64,000 nt of DNA from positions 558,001 to 622,000 of the forward strand of contig JABELC010000006.1 of the NCBI GenBank assembly GCA_028455995.1, written 5' to 3'. The position numbers and the translations under genes were made by a program. The notes under the pieces were generated by a model. It had not been told where the DNA came from and made no database searches. It saw only the letters and a program-made list of their open reading frames with translations. Of the stretch, positions 40,369-54,100 are shown in pieces. The stretch is from Scleromitrula shiraiana. Lineage: Eukaryota > Ascomycota > Leotiomycetes > Helotiales > Sclerotiniaceae. Within the stretch, counting starts at the first letter, position 1; each line of letters opens with the position of its first letter.

Positions 40369-42129
40369 ATGTCACAAATCGATACCCAATTACAGGGTGT
40401 GAATATCTCAGGATCTATTACTGATTTCAATAGAAAGATTCTCAGTAAAGATGCTGTTGTATTCCTTGCCCTTCTTCACAGATCTTTCAATGGCACCCGA
40501 AAGGAACTTTTACAACGTCGAGTCATTAGACAAGCAGAGCTTGATAAGGGTGCTTTGCCAGATTTCCTTCCAGAAACAAGACATATCAGAGAAAATGATG
40601 CATGGAGAGGAGCAAAACCAGCACCAGGGTTGATTGATCGTAGAGTGGAGATCACAGGGCCAACGGACAGGAAGATGATTGTGAATGCGTTAAATTCAAA
40701 TGTCTGGACTTATATGGCAGATCTTGAAGGTATGATCTGCCTATTCTAAGTACAAAATACTTCATATGCAAATTACTAATAATTTCGACAGATTCTAGTG
40801 CCCCAACTTGGGACAATATGATCAATGGTCAAGTCAACCTTTATGATGCAATCCGAAGACAAATCGATTTCAAGCAAGGAGAGAAAGAATACAAATTACG
40901 TACCGATCGAACACTTCCAACATTGATTGTAAGACCGAGAGGTTGGCATCTCGACGAGAAGCACTTCACAGTTGATGGGGAACCAATCTCCGGCAGTCTA
41001 TTCGATTTCGGCTTATACTTCTTCCACAATGCCAAGGAATTGATTGAGCGTGGTGCAGGTCCATATTTCTATCTACCAAAGATGGAGTCACATCTTGAGG
41101 CTCGTCTATGGAATGATGTCTTCAACCTTTCGCAAGATTTCATTGCTATTCCAAGAGGTACCATCCGAGGAACAGTGTTGATTGAGACAATCCTCGCAGC
41201 ATTTGAGATGGACGAGATTATCTACGAACTTCGTGATCACAGCTCAGGATTGAACTGTGGAAGATGGGATTATATCTTCAGCGTCATCAAGAAGTTTCGC
41301 CAAAATTCCAATTTCGTCTTGCCTGACAGATCTGCTGTGACCATGACCGTTCCATTTATGGATGCATATGTTAAGTTGTTGATTCAAACTTGTCATCGAC
41401 GTCAAGTCCATGCAATGGGTGGTATGGCTGCACAGATCCCCATCAAGGATGATAAAGCTGCCAATGACAAGGCAATGGAGGGGGTGTATGCCGATAAGCT
41501 TCGTGAAGCCAAGGCTGGTCATGATGGTACATGGGTAGCTCATCCAGCACTTGCATCTATCGCTTCAGAAGTGTTCAACAAGCACATGCCAACACCGAAC
41601 CAAATGTTTGTTCGTCGTGATGATGTTAAGATTGGTCAAAATGACCTCTTAAATATGAATGTACCTGGAAAGATTACCGAAGATGGTATCAGGAAGAACT
41701 TGAACATCGGTCTTGGATATATGGAAGGCTGGCTCCGAGGAGTAGGTTGTGTCCCCATCAACTATTTGATGGAAGATGCTGCTACGGCGGAGGTTAGCCG
41801 TAGTCAATTGTGGCAGTGGGTAAAACATGGTGTTAATACCAGTGAGGGAAAGAAAGTTGATAAGGCATATGCTCTTCGACTTCTAAAGGAGCAAGCAGAT
41901 CAATTGGCATCGAAAGCTCCTCAAGGAAACAAATATCACTTGGCTGCGCAGTATTTCTCCAGCCAAGTTACAGGAGAGGATTATGCCGATTTCTTGACAT
42001 CGTAAGTTTCTATTTTATCCGGATTTCAGGCCAAGGTCACCTATTTGAATAACAACTAACATATATATCAGGCTACTTTATAACGAAATCACAGCGGTGG
42101 GAACCTCATCTCCTGCGTCCAAATTGTAG
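40369..42129 (+). CDS. acuE: Malate synthase, glyoxysomal (glyoxylate cycle)
   Basis: Three exons: 40,369-40,729, 40,792-42,001, 42,072-42,129; 542 residues, the usual length. It condenses glyoxylate with acetyl-CoA to malate, letting the fungus grow on acetate and fatty acids. Visible signatures: RPRGWHLDEKH, KMESHLEARLWNDVF, the malate synthase pattern RDHSSGLNCGRWDYIF at about 268-283, and the catalytic loop MEDAATAEVSRSQLWQW with the presumed base Asp449. The last exon adds only 19 residues but ends in SKL, the PTS1 signal for peroxisomes/glyoxysomes, so missing that exon would hide its location. Introns are GTATGA…ACAG (62 nt) and GTAAGT…TCAG (70 nt). Both neighbours are metal-uptake genes of unrelated function. 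Confidence 0.97.
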
Positions 42130-45100
42130 TTTATTTCGTCTCTTTTTTTTTCTGGAATGATTTAATGGCTGTCATGGGCAACAATGTAAAATGAAATTTG
42201 TATTAAATGCATATCGTTAATGTCCTATTTATTTGTCATACTTTGTCAGAGTCAATGTGTGACATGAGCTCGCATGTATGATTATGTGTGATGAGAGTGA
42301 CAAGAAAAAGTGGCGTGGTGTGTAAAGTACTTCCTCCTTTTCTCATGGATATGTTTTCGCCCTGTATGGATTTGTAAGTCCACTGTAAGTATATATTCTT
42401 TCTACCTTGTCGTTATATTTCTCAAGCCAAGTCATATTTATTCTCATCTCACGATTTCCACTCTCCACTCTACAGTTGTAAGTGTTCACCATATAAATAT
42501 TCACAGACCAGATCAGGCTGCCGGTAGTTCTGATACATTACTATCATACAGTCTTTGTACTACAGAGTATCGTATGCGTTCATGCAGCTGCGGTGAACGG
42601 ATATGTATGCCCGCCCGTTTTTTTCTGACGCCAATGTGATACAGAGTATAGCATAATATAGTTCTTGTATACATATATAGGCATAGGGTATCTATCGAAT
42701 GTAGGATCGATCTATGAACTCGGACGAATAGGAATAAGAAATTATGGTATGAAATGGTGCATGTTTAGGCACCTTGTACCGCCAAGGTATTGTATTACCA
42801 AGTGTTTCTGAATAGACGAATGAAGGATTTAAATGTTCACGAATTGTGAAGGAGGTAGGAGGGAAAAAGAGAGGTTACTCAACTTAGATAGCCAGCCATC
42901 CAACCATTTGTGGTAGACTTCATAGCTATGAGAGAGGTGTTGTATTAAATAGACCAGCCAGTTATCAGTCTACTCATCAAACAGGTCACCAGGTATCTGC
43001 GACCTTACATACGATGCGGAAGCAAAACAAATAGCTCTGAAGACAGATTAATACTAGCACAACACCACCTGATACATCAGGGTCCCAAGTGCAACTATTT
43101 GCCATATTGTACAGTATATATACATCCCACATGCACCCCACATAAATACGCCTGGGCGTACATCCACATTACGAAAGATATATCGAATGCGCATGTTCAC
43201 GTGTGTAGATATATGTATGGATGACAACTTGGCATCAGCCAAAACGCACGACATACATAGAATATCAGTAGAAGCTACAAATATGAATGAATGAATGAAT
43301 GATACCTAAGTATAGAGAGAGATACATGAACGATTTCCATCACATCAGCCTCACAGCCTTGGGAGAGAAGAAAAAACATGGCGATAATGAGGTGTCGTTG
43401 GACTTGAAGAATTTGTGGTACGTTCGGGAAAGAGTTTAATTGGGTTGGGGGTGTGCTTGATTGAGGATTTCGTTTACTGAATTGGTATTTGCTTGTACTA
43501 CGGCTGAAACGGGATAATGTGATGTGAAGAATCTAAATGTGGTAGGTAGGTTCGAGACGAGGGAGAAATAGTTAACTTAGAATGAGAGCTATAGTATAGT
43601 ACAGCCTTACAGACTCTTGTCTTATTTATATTTATTTAGATTTATTTATATTTATTTATTTAGATTTATATATATTTAACTATCACACCACTATTCATCT
43701 TCATGATAGCACAACAGCAAGTAAGAAATGATTGATTACATTTATAAATATAATATTTATTAATTATTTATCTTCGAGTTATCCATCCATTCATCCATCA
43801 TTCAATTCAATTCACTTTTCTTCTTCTTCTCTTCACTTTTTCTTCTTCTTCTTCTTCTCTTCAAATAGTCTTCTTTTTTCTGATCTACTTACTTTATACT
43901 ATATTTCGGCATTATTATCTGTCAATCATACTCATATTCGTAAATTTGGACGAGAAACTAGTTGACTAAAATTTTATGTCAATAAATGGATGATTGAGTC
44001 AGGTTGTTGAAGTAAGTATTCATCATTACTACCTATTTTACTCTATCTATTTTACTCTACCTATTTTATTACTCTACCTATTTTATTACTCTACCTATCA
44101 AGGTATGTGATAGAGTCGGATTTCCGGCACAGAAAGTACCTTCCTCCCTTCTTTCCTTCCTCCCTTCCTCCCTTCCTCTCATCCTCCCATCATCCCATCC
44201 TCCCATCATCCCATCATTCATCCCATCATCCCATCATCCCATCATCCATCCCATCATCCCATCATCCCATCCTCCTATTATATCGTATCTATTTTCTATT
44301 TATAATCATAATCATATTTTTCCATCAATCAAATTTTTTTTCTATACTAATCAAGCTAAATCAAGTCAATCAAGTCAATTAAGCCAATCAAGTCAATCAA
44401 TCTAATCATCTGCAAAATAGAATAAATTCCTAATAACAAATTTTCGGCGTCTTTACCTCCACTCATGTCCATCAAGGTACTCAAACATATCTTATTTGGG
44501 CTAAGACTCCAAACTTGTTGATATTTTTTTTTTTATTGGAAATTGAAAAGTTACCATCAGGGTATGGGAAAGCTGAAAATTTAAAATATCTTTTTGGGAA
44601 TATTTGAACATATAAGCATTTAAAAAGTAACTTCTAAAACTTCAATTATCCCATCCATCCATCCATCTACTTATTACAACACAACAATTACAACAATAAT
44701 TACAATAATAATTACAACAACAATAATAATTACAACAAGACAAATCTTTCATATCTGAGGGTTTCACTTCATAATTTCGTCACTTCCTTGCTTTAGAGCA
44801 GTCATTATTAATCAACATGTCTGCTGATTTTAATCCTAATAGTGTCGATTTAGACACTGCTGATCCAAGAGAAATAGTTTGTTATCTTGAACTTGGAGAG
44901 AATGAATATAATGGAAAATTGGGCGCGTAAGTTTTTGATTTCCAAATTTTCCCTTCTCTGTTGAGATCTCTGTTGAGATCTGAATTGAGATCTGAATCGA
45001 ATTTGAACTAACTCTTTCTCACAGGCGCATTTCTGCTCTTTTTGTGATTCTCATCGTTTCCTCTGCTGCTACTTTGTTTCCTGTCATTGCTGCTAGAATA

Positions 45101-48100
45101 AAATGGGTCAAGATGAACATTTATGTCTACCTTTTTGCTCGTTACTTCGGCGCTGGTGTAATTATTGCTACTGCATTTATCCAGTAAGTTCTTCCATCAG
45201 TCCTTCCTCAAACTTGAAAGTGAAGTCTAATAAAACCAATAGTTTACTTGATCCTGCATATGGCGAAATCGGTCCAAACACTTGTGTTGGAATGACTGGA
45301 GGATGGTCAGAATACTCTTGGCCACCAGCTATTGTCTTGATTTCCGTTATGAGTATATTCCTTATGGACTTTGCTGCAGAACAATACGTCGATAGAAAGT
45401 ATGGCTTTCCTCATCATGGTCCTGCTATCGAGGATATTGTTACCGACCCGGGAAATGGCCGCCAAAATGCCCTCACACATCAACAAATGCATTCTGGTGA
45501 TCAAGACCCTCGTCTTTTTGACAATATCGCTGCCGCACAAGAACTCAAAGATAAGCCTACTACTAGCGACCCTGATGCAGAGAAGGGTGGCTCAATTGGA
45601 ACCAGCGTTGAGAATACTGAAGAGCGATCATTCCAACAACAAATCACTGCTTTCCTCATTCTCGAATTCGGTGTCATCTTCCACAGTGTAATCATTGGAC
45701 TCAACCTCGGAACTGCCGGTGATGAATTCACCACACTCTACCCCGTCCTTGTCTTCCATCAATCATTCGAGGGATTGGGTATCGGTGCACGTATGTCAGC
45801 AATTCCTTTCCCGAAGCGAGTTTCGTGGCTTCCATGGTTCTTATGTGCTGGATATGGACTCACCACCCCTATTGCTATCGCTATTGGACTTGGTCTACGC
45901 ACGACCTATAATAGTGGATCTTTTACTGCAAGTGTCGTTTCTGGGGTATTGGATTCGATTTCGGCAGGGATTTTGATCTACACAGGTTTGGTGGAGTTGT
46001 TGGCCAAGGACTTCTTGTTCAACCCGGACTTAACTCATGATAAAAAGCGGTTGACTTTCATGATTGTCTGCATTTTACTCGGATCGGCTGTTATGGCACT
46101 TCTAGGAAAATGGGCTTAATGGTTGTTGAATGATGAACAGGATAGATGGATGGATGACGAATGCTACTTCTTTGCATATGAGCGTCTAGCCTTTTCAGCT
46201 TGGGCATTGGCATCAGCATTTTTCGTATAATGGGAGGATATTTCCTTGGGTTTTATTTCATGGTTACGTGGTTTCGAAACGAATGTAGATAGATACCTAT
46301 CATGATATTCATGATCTTAGCATATCGCTCTTTCTATACCCATACGACACGTTGTATAATGAGAGATAATGAGATTATACGAGTTTCTTAAAAGTTAAAT
46401 ACCGTGAATTCGGTTTCGGTCGCTGATGATATGTTGAGTAGTGTGATAATGTAATGTGATGAAGATATTACAGAAGATGATCATAAGATATGATGATGTA
46501 ATGTAATCTAAAATGTATAGGAATTGCCAGCTCCAGCGGCTTCTGCAGCCTTTATAACTGCTGTAGATTTAACTGCTGGCTTGTAGACTAACGCAGCCGG
46601 GTAGGTTATCTTATTTCAAATGTATTGGTGTATGCATGGTTTTGGATATATGATAAGGTCAATATATTTGGTATAGGAATAGTAGTGTTGGGAGAGGAGG
46701 GAGGGGAAAGGATGGGAAATAAGAGGGGAAATCGGAGAAGCAATTGAAGAAAAGTAAAGATTGAAAGATGTAAATATTTACTTGTCGTACAAGTAGACAG
46801 GTATAGGTAGCTAGGTAGAAATATATATAATGGAAAGACTCACTCTCTTCATATTCTTCACTGTCAATCTCAAGATATGAGTACGGAATGAATATTGATT
46901 GAAAGAGATGCTTGTTTTGTGTTATACAACGAGTAGATATGAGATATTGAATGGAATCGAATGGAATGGACAGGATAGAATAGATCAGCAAAAAAGTAAT
47001 CATCGCCGTCATCAATCTAATAGACATTTTAAATACCTACATACATACATGGTCTATAAAAGTAAGATAGGATAGATAACAATATAACAAGCAAGCGGTC
47101 AGGTGAAGTCTAGCCTAGCTAGAAATCGTGCCTCAGCTACTTCCCCTTCTCCTCCTCCCAATTTATGTTTGAAAAAAAGAATGAAACGCAAGAATATTCA
47201 ACATGCATGAAGAATTTTGAGTTTGGGATTAAGGAGAGATTAGAAAAAAACTTGAATGTAAGCATAAACGTGAACATAATCATAAACATCAAAATATAAT
47301 ACGCAGTAAAGTGTACTATTCCTTTTTCATCCCATCTCTTCCCTTCTTCACCGCTTTCCCCCGCCCTACCAGTCAATCAATCAACCAACCACCGATCGTC
47401 CACCCCCACTCACCCAATTTAAAAAGCCCTAGTGCCATTCTTCTCATCGATAAATCTATATCGTTCTCTTTCCTTACGATCCTTTTGAACCATGGCGATG
47501 GCGAGAATGAGAGCTACATCGAGACCTGTTGATGGGTTAGAATTTAGTGCTATATGAGAAGCATAATGAAATATAACACGATACGAAATATCGAAATAAA
47601 TAACCACATAAACAAATATAATACAATACATACCGACAATACCGAACGCCGCGGTGAAGATAACATCCAAAAACAATCCATCCAACTTAACAAATGCAGC
47701 ACTACATCCAGGCATAGTAGCCGCAACAATCGAATTAGGACAGGTGGAATCGGTGACGAAACCCGGACTGGTACTATTGAAGTAACCACAGCACGAAAGC
47801 TCCTCCTGAATAAGCGATTGAGTAGTAGAGGATTGAGCATTCCACGTATCAAGGAGGGATTCCTTAGATCGGAGGGTTCCGAACCAGATGTCGAGACCGA
47901 TTACCATGGTGAAGATGGCGCAGATGACGGTCATGTACCCGTGGAATTTGAGCCAGCCGCGGGTGTTGGAGAGGATCATGGCGGGGATGGAGATTAGGAA
48001 ACTGATGAAGATTATTACGGCGTTGCCGATTGCGGCTGTTGGTTGTGTGACGAGGTTAGATTATGTTTGTTTGCTCATTCATGCGTTCATTTCGAAGTGA

Positions 48101-51100
48101 TCCATGTCAATGTCAGGAGATGGGAAAGTAAATAAAATATACATACCATTCAAAGGAGTTCCCATCAACAGAAGATTCGTAGCAACACTAGCAATGGTAG
48201 GAGCCATCGAAGTATCAGACTTCGTCGTCAAGGCAAACCCCAACAATAAAGCTCCCGATCCTACAAAGAGTAGATCTATAATGATATACGTCCAAAGAAT
48301 CTTGTCCGCCATCTTGCTTGAATAGAATCAGCTATGTCGACGAAAGAAGAAAAGAGAAGGAGAGAAAGAATGGAGGATTAAATCTGAACTGGTCCGGTTC
48401 GATGGTAAGAGAAGGTCTTAATGACTGACTGACTGACTGACGACCGGCGCCTAAATTGATCGAATGATAGGACAGAATAGAAATAGGTCGGCCTCTCCTC
48501 TAATTCTTCGTAATGAAGGAAAGAATTAAAAGAAAAAAGTAGAAGAATAAAAAAAATGAACGCAAGGCAAAGTGTTGAATACAATTCAAACACTGAGCTC
48601 TTGGCACGAAGAAAATAAAGCGACGATTGATTTATTGATTGATTGACTGATTGACTTCCAACGACTCGAGAAGGAGAGAAAAAAAAAGAAGAGGAGGAAA
48701 AAAAAGACAGAGAAACATAATCCACCAATGCAATTAGAACGGAAGAGAGAATAGAACGAAAAGAAGGGAGAGCAAAAAAGAAAAAAGAAAAAAATACCAT
48801 ACATACAATACCATGAATACATACGTACCTCTTCAACCCAGTCTACAAAGCGAATAAGAAACAATGTCTCCGATTCCCACGGTATCAAATGGTATCAAGA
48901 ATGGGCCGTGCCAGATTCCTTTCTCCCTCAGATTTTCCCAATTGCAGCAATTCTGGCAGGTACTTGTATAGATATAAGTGTAGTATTACGACACTGGAGG
49001 AGAGCAACGCGTAGTTGATGTTAGAAAATTGTTAGGCGGTGCATGGATTTAAGGGGGAATTCTAGGCGGTTGGCGTTTCGAAATCGTTGCATCTTTTTTG
49101 AGCGGGGTGGGGAGAGAGGGGGGGGGGAAAGGGGGGCATGGGTTACTTTTTGCTTAGTGAGCGGAGGATGGAAAAAAACAATTGATTATATTTATATTTT
49201 CAGTATGTCGGTATCGTATACAAATAGAATGTTAATGTTCATAACCTTGAGATAGATGTACTTGAGATAGATGTACTTGAGATAGATGTACTTGAGATAG
49301 ATGTATTGCTATTACTCTACTGTCATGGCAGTGTTACCGGTAATATTGAAGGATGGGATGCCTCCTCAAATCAATTCCTCAAAAGTATTTTTAACGGGGA
49401 CGGAACTCTAGCTGTCATGTCCTACCGAGTCTACCCGAGCCTGCCCAGATTCTAAAAGTAGCTGGGCCCAGCTCGCCTGGTTGGAGGAGATTGATCCGTA
49501 TTTTAACCTGAGGACTCCAGCTGCAACGTCCGAATATATAAATGCGATTACCAAGTTGAGGCTGAAAGAAGATCACCGAAAATAAGTTCTGATTGAAGGG
49601 AACTGGACTGAGCTGGACTGGTGAAAGAAACGAAAAGTATGACAGCATATATAAGAGTGATGATGTCTACATTTCTTTTTATGGGGGCAAGCCCCCAACC
49701 CCCCATGCTCGCTGCGCTCGAGGTATATTTGGTACAAGATCTAATAGTAAACTCTGGGTAGGACTTGGGTAGAGAGACTGAAGAGTCCAAAGGGAAGTAT
49801 CTAAGTCAGGTTGTACATAGCAGTTACTATTGTGTGAGACAATGATGGGAAGTTGCAGTTGCATGATATATAGAACTTTGGAAGACTCATATGATTACAG
49901 AATCATGTATGGGGTATGTATGTAAAAGCACGGTTGGTACAACGGTGGGGTGGGTATGTATGTATTGATTGTACAATCCACGGGTACCATTAGTTTGGTA
50001 TGTTTGGTTCATAGATATCTGTATCTTGAATTCCATGGTTCTCGACATCGGTTCTCGACACCTGGATTCTGAATACTATCGCCCTTGAAGATAACAGAAG
50101 TGGTGCGTGGTAGTAATAAAATGAATCTCTTCGATTGAAATCATGTCCGGATGTCTATATCCATATAATTGACTCACTTCTTCACTTCAGCCTCACTAAA
50201 AGCTTATTAACTTGATCGTATATGTATGTACATTATCACATGGGCAATTTACCTGGACTAGGGCTGGATCATTACCTCTTAAGTCCAAGTGAGAGAGAGT
50301 ACTGAGTACCCCCGTACCGTATCAATTGATCCTATTATGCCTATTTCGTATCTACACTGTACATATTACCTCCACCTTTGACCGTTATCATCCAATAAAG
50401 GTTGACAAACCCCTCTTTTTCTAAGGGCTTACCTCATCTATGATAACATAAATTATTGAATTAGTGAATTCCTCAATAACTTGCTTAGGTGACTCGGTGA
50501 ATAAGATTTTAATTAATAAACCATAAACCTTGGAATGCTTTTTAAAGAGGTCACACTTCCCTCATTTAGAAACATGTCTTTGAACGCTTGACCTCAAAAG
50601 GTTTTTTATTCAATCAATCATCAATCATTTATTTTATTATTATACTTGTTTACTTTGCCAAACGGTGAACAGTTAACTGTGTGAACACCACCACCACCAA
50701 TCACTACATCAAAAGAAGACTTGTACTTGTACCGAATTTATCAAGTCACGAACCACCCAAGGAACCATTCGAACCACATTCAAAATCTTCCAAGTAACGA
50801 AAGTAGTAAAAAGTACAACCGAATTCTCGACCCAACCAACCCAACACGTCAATAATCGCTGAATAGAGACAAGTTTTCTATTTAATATTTCGAAAGAGGA
50901 AAGGCGACTTCTCAAAGAAGAGAAAGTGAAGAAGGAAAAGATCTCTTTCGGTAAGGTACGTGAATAACTTCAGATGATTTATCTTCTTTTGGTTGGCTTG
51001 ACTATTATACTTGATTATTATACTTTCTTTTTGCTTGCTTGATTATAATCTACTGCCGTTCTTCTGTTTGTAATTTTTTATCTTCCACACACCAATTTTT

Positions 51101-54100
51101 ATTTTTTTTTATTTTTTTTTATTTTTTTTTATTTTTTTCAAAATTTATATCGAATTCAATCTTCAACATTATATTTTACCCCCCCAAAGATCAATCCCAA
51201 TCAATCTTTAGTCGCATTAATCTATTGCCCCCACCCCACAGTTGAACGGCGAACACAAAACCAAATTATGTACCAGTTCATCGGAGAAATAATTTCACAA
51301 TCTATCTCTTTCTCACTATTTACTACACTACTGTACTTTGTAATTGAATCTGCATCAGAAAAGGAGAGAGCACAAGAGTCGAGACATTCTTCCCTCAAAT
51401 CTTCATACAACGGTCAAGTCGGCATTGGGGATTGACCAATAAATTCAAAGTTATCAACTTACCCCATCTCGAAATGTTCATTTGAACAAGGGAAGCTTGT
51501 CGCAACTTTTCGTTAGCCAAGACCTTCAAATTCAAAACAAGACAAGTCAATTGATCCCTTCGAGTAAACTTAACTCGTGTTGTGGATTGAGATTTCGAGC
51601 TGGTGGCAGTACAAGTTGAAGAATACCGATACTATACAGTACATTTGATCAAAAAGATTCGGTTCAATGTTACCGATACCTGAAGCAAAGTTGCTCTTGA
51701 GGATACAGAATAAAATTACAAGTGCTGATCAATCATTGATCTCGATCGGTACAAACATCCAAGCCCATTTTTCTGTATGGGTATGGGCATCCCATCATAT
51801 CACCCCCATCTATGATCTCTCTCTTTCGGGGGTCTCTCGAAATCTAAAGTCTGGATCAAGAGAAGAACAATGGGTTTTTTGATAGACACATCATGTCCCC
51901 GTTAAAGTTCCCAAGGTTAATTTCATGTATGTATGTATGTATCTATGTATGTATGTATGTATGTATGTACCTTGAGAAAGTTGAAGGCTTGAGCAACGTC
52001 GGGGATCTAAGATGGGTTGATCATGGACCATGGACCATGGTTCCCATCTTTTCTTCCTATCCTCCTTGTTTAATAATATGTTCATAAATAGATTGATACC
52101 ATTGGCTTAACATGTTACAATCTGATTGTTTTAGTACCAATTATATCCACATCATTATTATTTTTCATATTATTTACAAGGATTCATACATACTTTTTTT
52201 TAAAAGAAGTTAAAAAAGCCTTCACTTTTTATCTATGCATTGCATTATATACACAACATTATTATAAGAGTAATCAACTAACATATTTATACTCAAGGAA
52301 GAATAGAGACCTCGGGAGATTCAACAAGCTTTCCAAGTTGAAATCCCTCATACAAGCACTTTCACTCAATCGTCTCGACTTTATCGGCTCTTAGATTTTG
52401 GCGCAAAAAAATAGAGAGAAAGAGAAAGAGAAAGAGAAAGTCAAGTGTATTCCCGCACATTCCTGAAAGAGTAATTTTAAAAAGGTGCACAGACCAGATT
52501 TTATTTCTATTTTATTTTTGTTAATCATTCTCCATTCCAATCAATTGATCCTCGGCTCCATTTTTATTTCTTAATCATACCACACGAAAGAGAGAAAAAA
52601 AAAAAGACCCCCCCTCAAGGGTTTCTTCTTCTTCTCTTTTCATCCATCCATCCATCCATTCATCCATTCATCCATTCATTCATTCATTCATCCATCCATC
52701 AATTCATCCATCCATACCGTAGCTTTTACATTTACATTTGCATCTTCATCTGCATACATCCCGACCAAAGCACATAAATAATAAATCCACAATAATCCTA
52801 ATCCTAATCCTTATAATTTCCCCACTTTATTTACTAAAGTTAACATTTTATCACCAATCAACAATCAACAATCAAGTTTAACCAACATTTTAATACCTCT
52901 AGCCTCTCTATGGTCTAAAGAAAAAAAAAGAGCAACCTTACTCTCAATTCAATAGATTCAAACGAGGTACCTAGGGTATGTTAGTTATTAGTACAGTTTT
53001 AGCCCAAGTTGGTTAAGCTAGTCAGTCTAGTCTACTTTTTTAAAAAGAGGGGGGGGGAATCATTGGACTAATAACTAAATGACCCACAACCCACAACCCA
53101 TAACCCATAACCCTTGATTCCATACTAATTACTTTCTTCTTATAAGCCTGTGCTTCTCAATCTATTCTCTTTTCATTCATCCCGCATCCGTATCCGTATC
53201 TGCAACGATTTTGCCTGATCGATTCATTTAAATTCCCCAATCTTTTTTTATTGACTTTTTCAGGTCAAACTCAGGAACCCATACCATCCATACAGATTAA
53301 TACAATACAGTACTATCAATACAAGACAAGACAAGACAATACAATACAATACCACAAACTCTTTTTATACCGAATCGAACAAATCTCACGAACCACCCAC
53401 TCGATTGAGACTATACCACTTTACTACTTACCTAGTACTCTGCCGTGCTATCTACCTATCTATACCTATACCACCCCATACAATATCTCAATCAACATAC
53501 CATCTACCACCTACCACATACCACCTACCACCTACCACCCACTACCTACCACCCACTACCTACCACCCACTACTACCACACCAATACAAGAGAGTAAACC
53601 TTAAGAAGCAATCAAAAACATATACCAAACCACATTCAAATCATCGAATCAAATTGGGAAAAATATTATCATTTTATTTTTCTCTCTTTTATTATACCTT
53701 TTCTCTCGATTTACAATATCATTCATTCAGTTACAAATATCTCAATCAGTACTGGTACCAATACAAACGAACCAGTACATATCATATCGTATCATATCAT
53801 ATCATCATATCATATCATATCATATTAATTCATATCAATTCATATCAATTCAATCTTACCACATCTGAATACTTGACTGTATTGTACCATACAGTAAATT
53901 GTACTTCCGTACTTTACTACTGGTTATTCTATACTTATTATAAGGTAAATAATCTTTATCCAATTCTTTTACCTTTTACCGCGTCTACTCTCGGCGTATC
54001 GGCACCACAAAAACGCGCCTTCCACTCTTAGCCCAGCCCCAGCCCATCATACATTATTCCTTAGGTACTCATTCATTCTTTCACAGGCTGAAAAAAATTA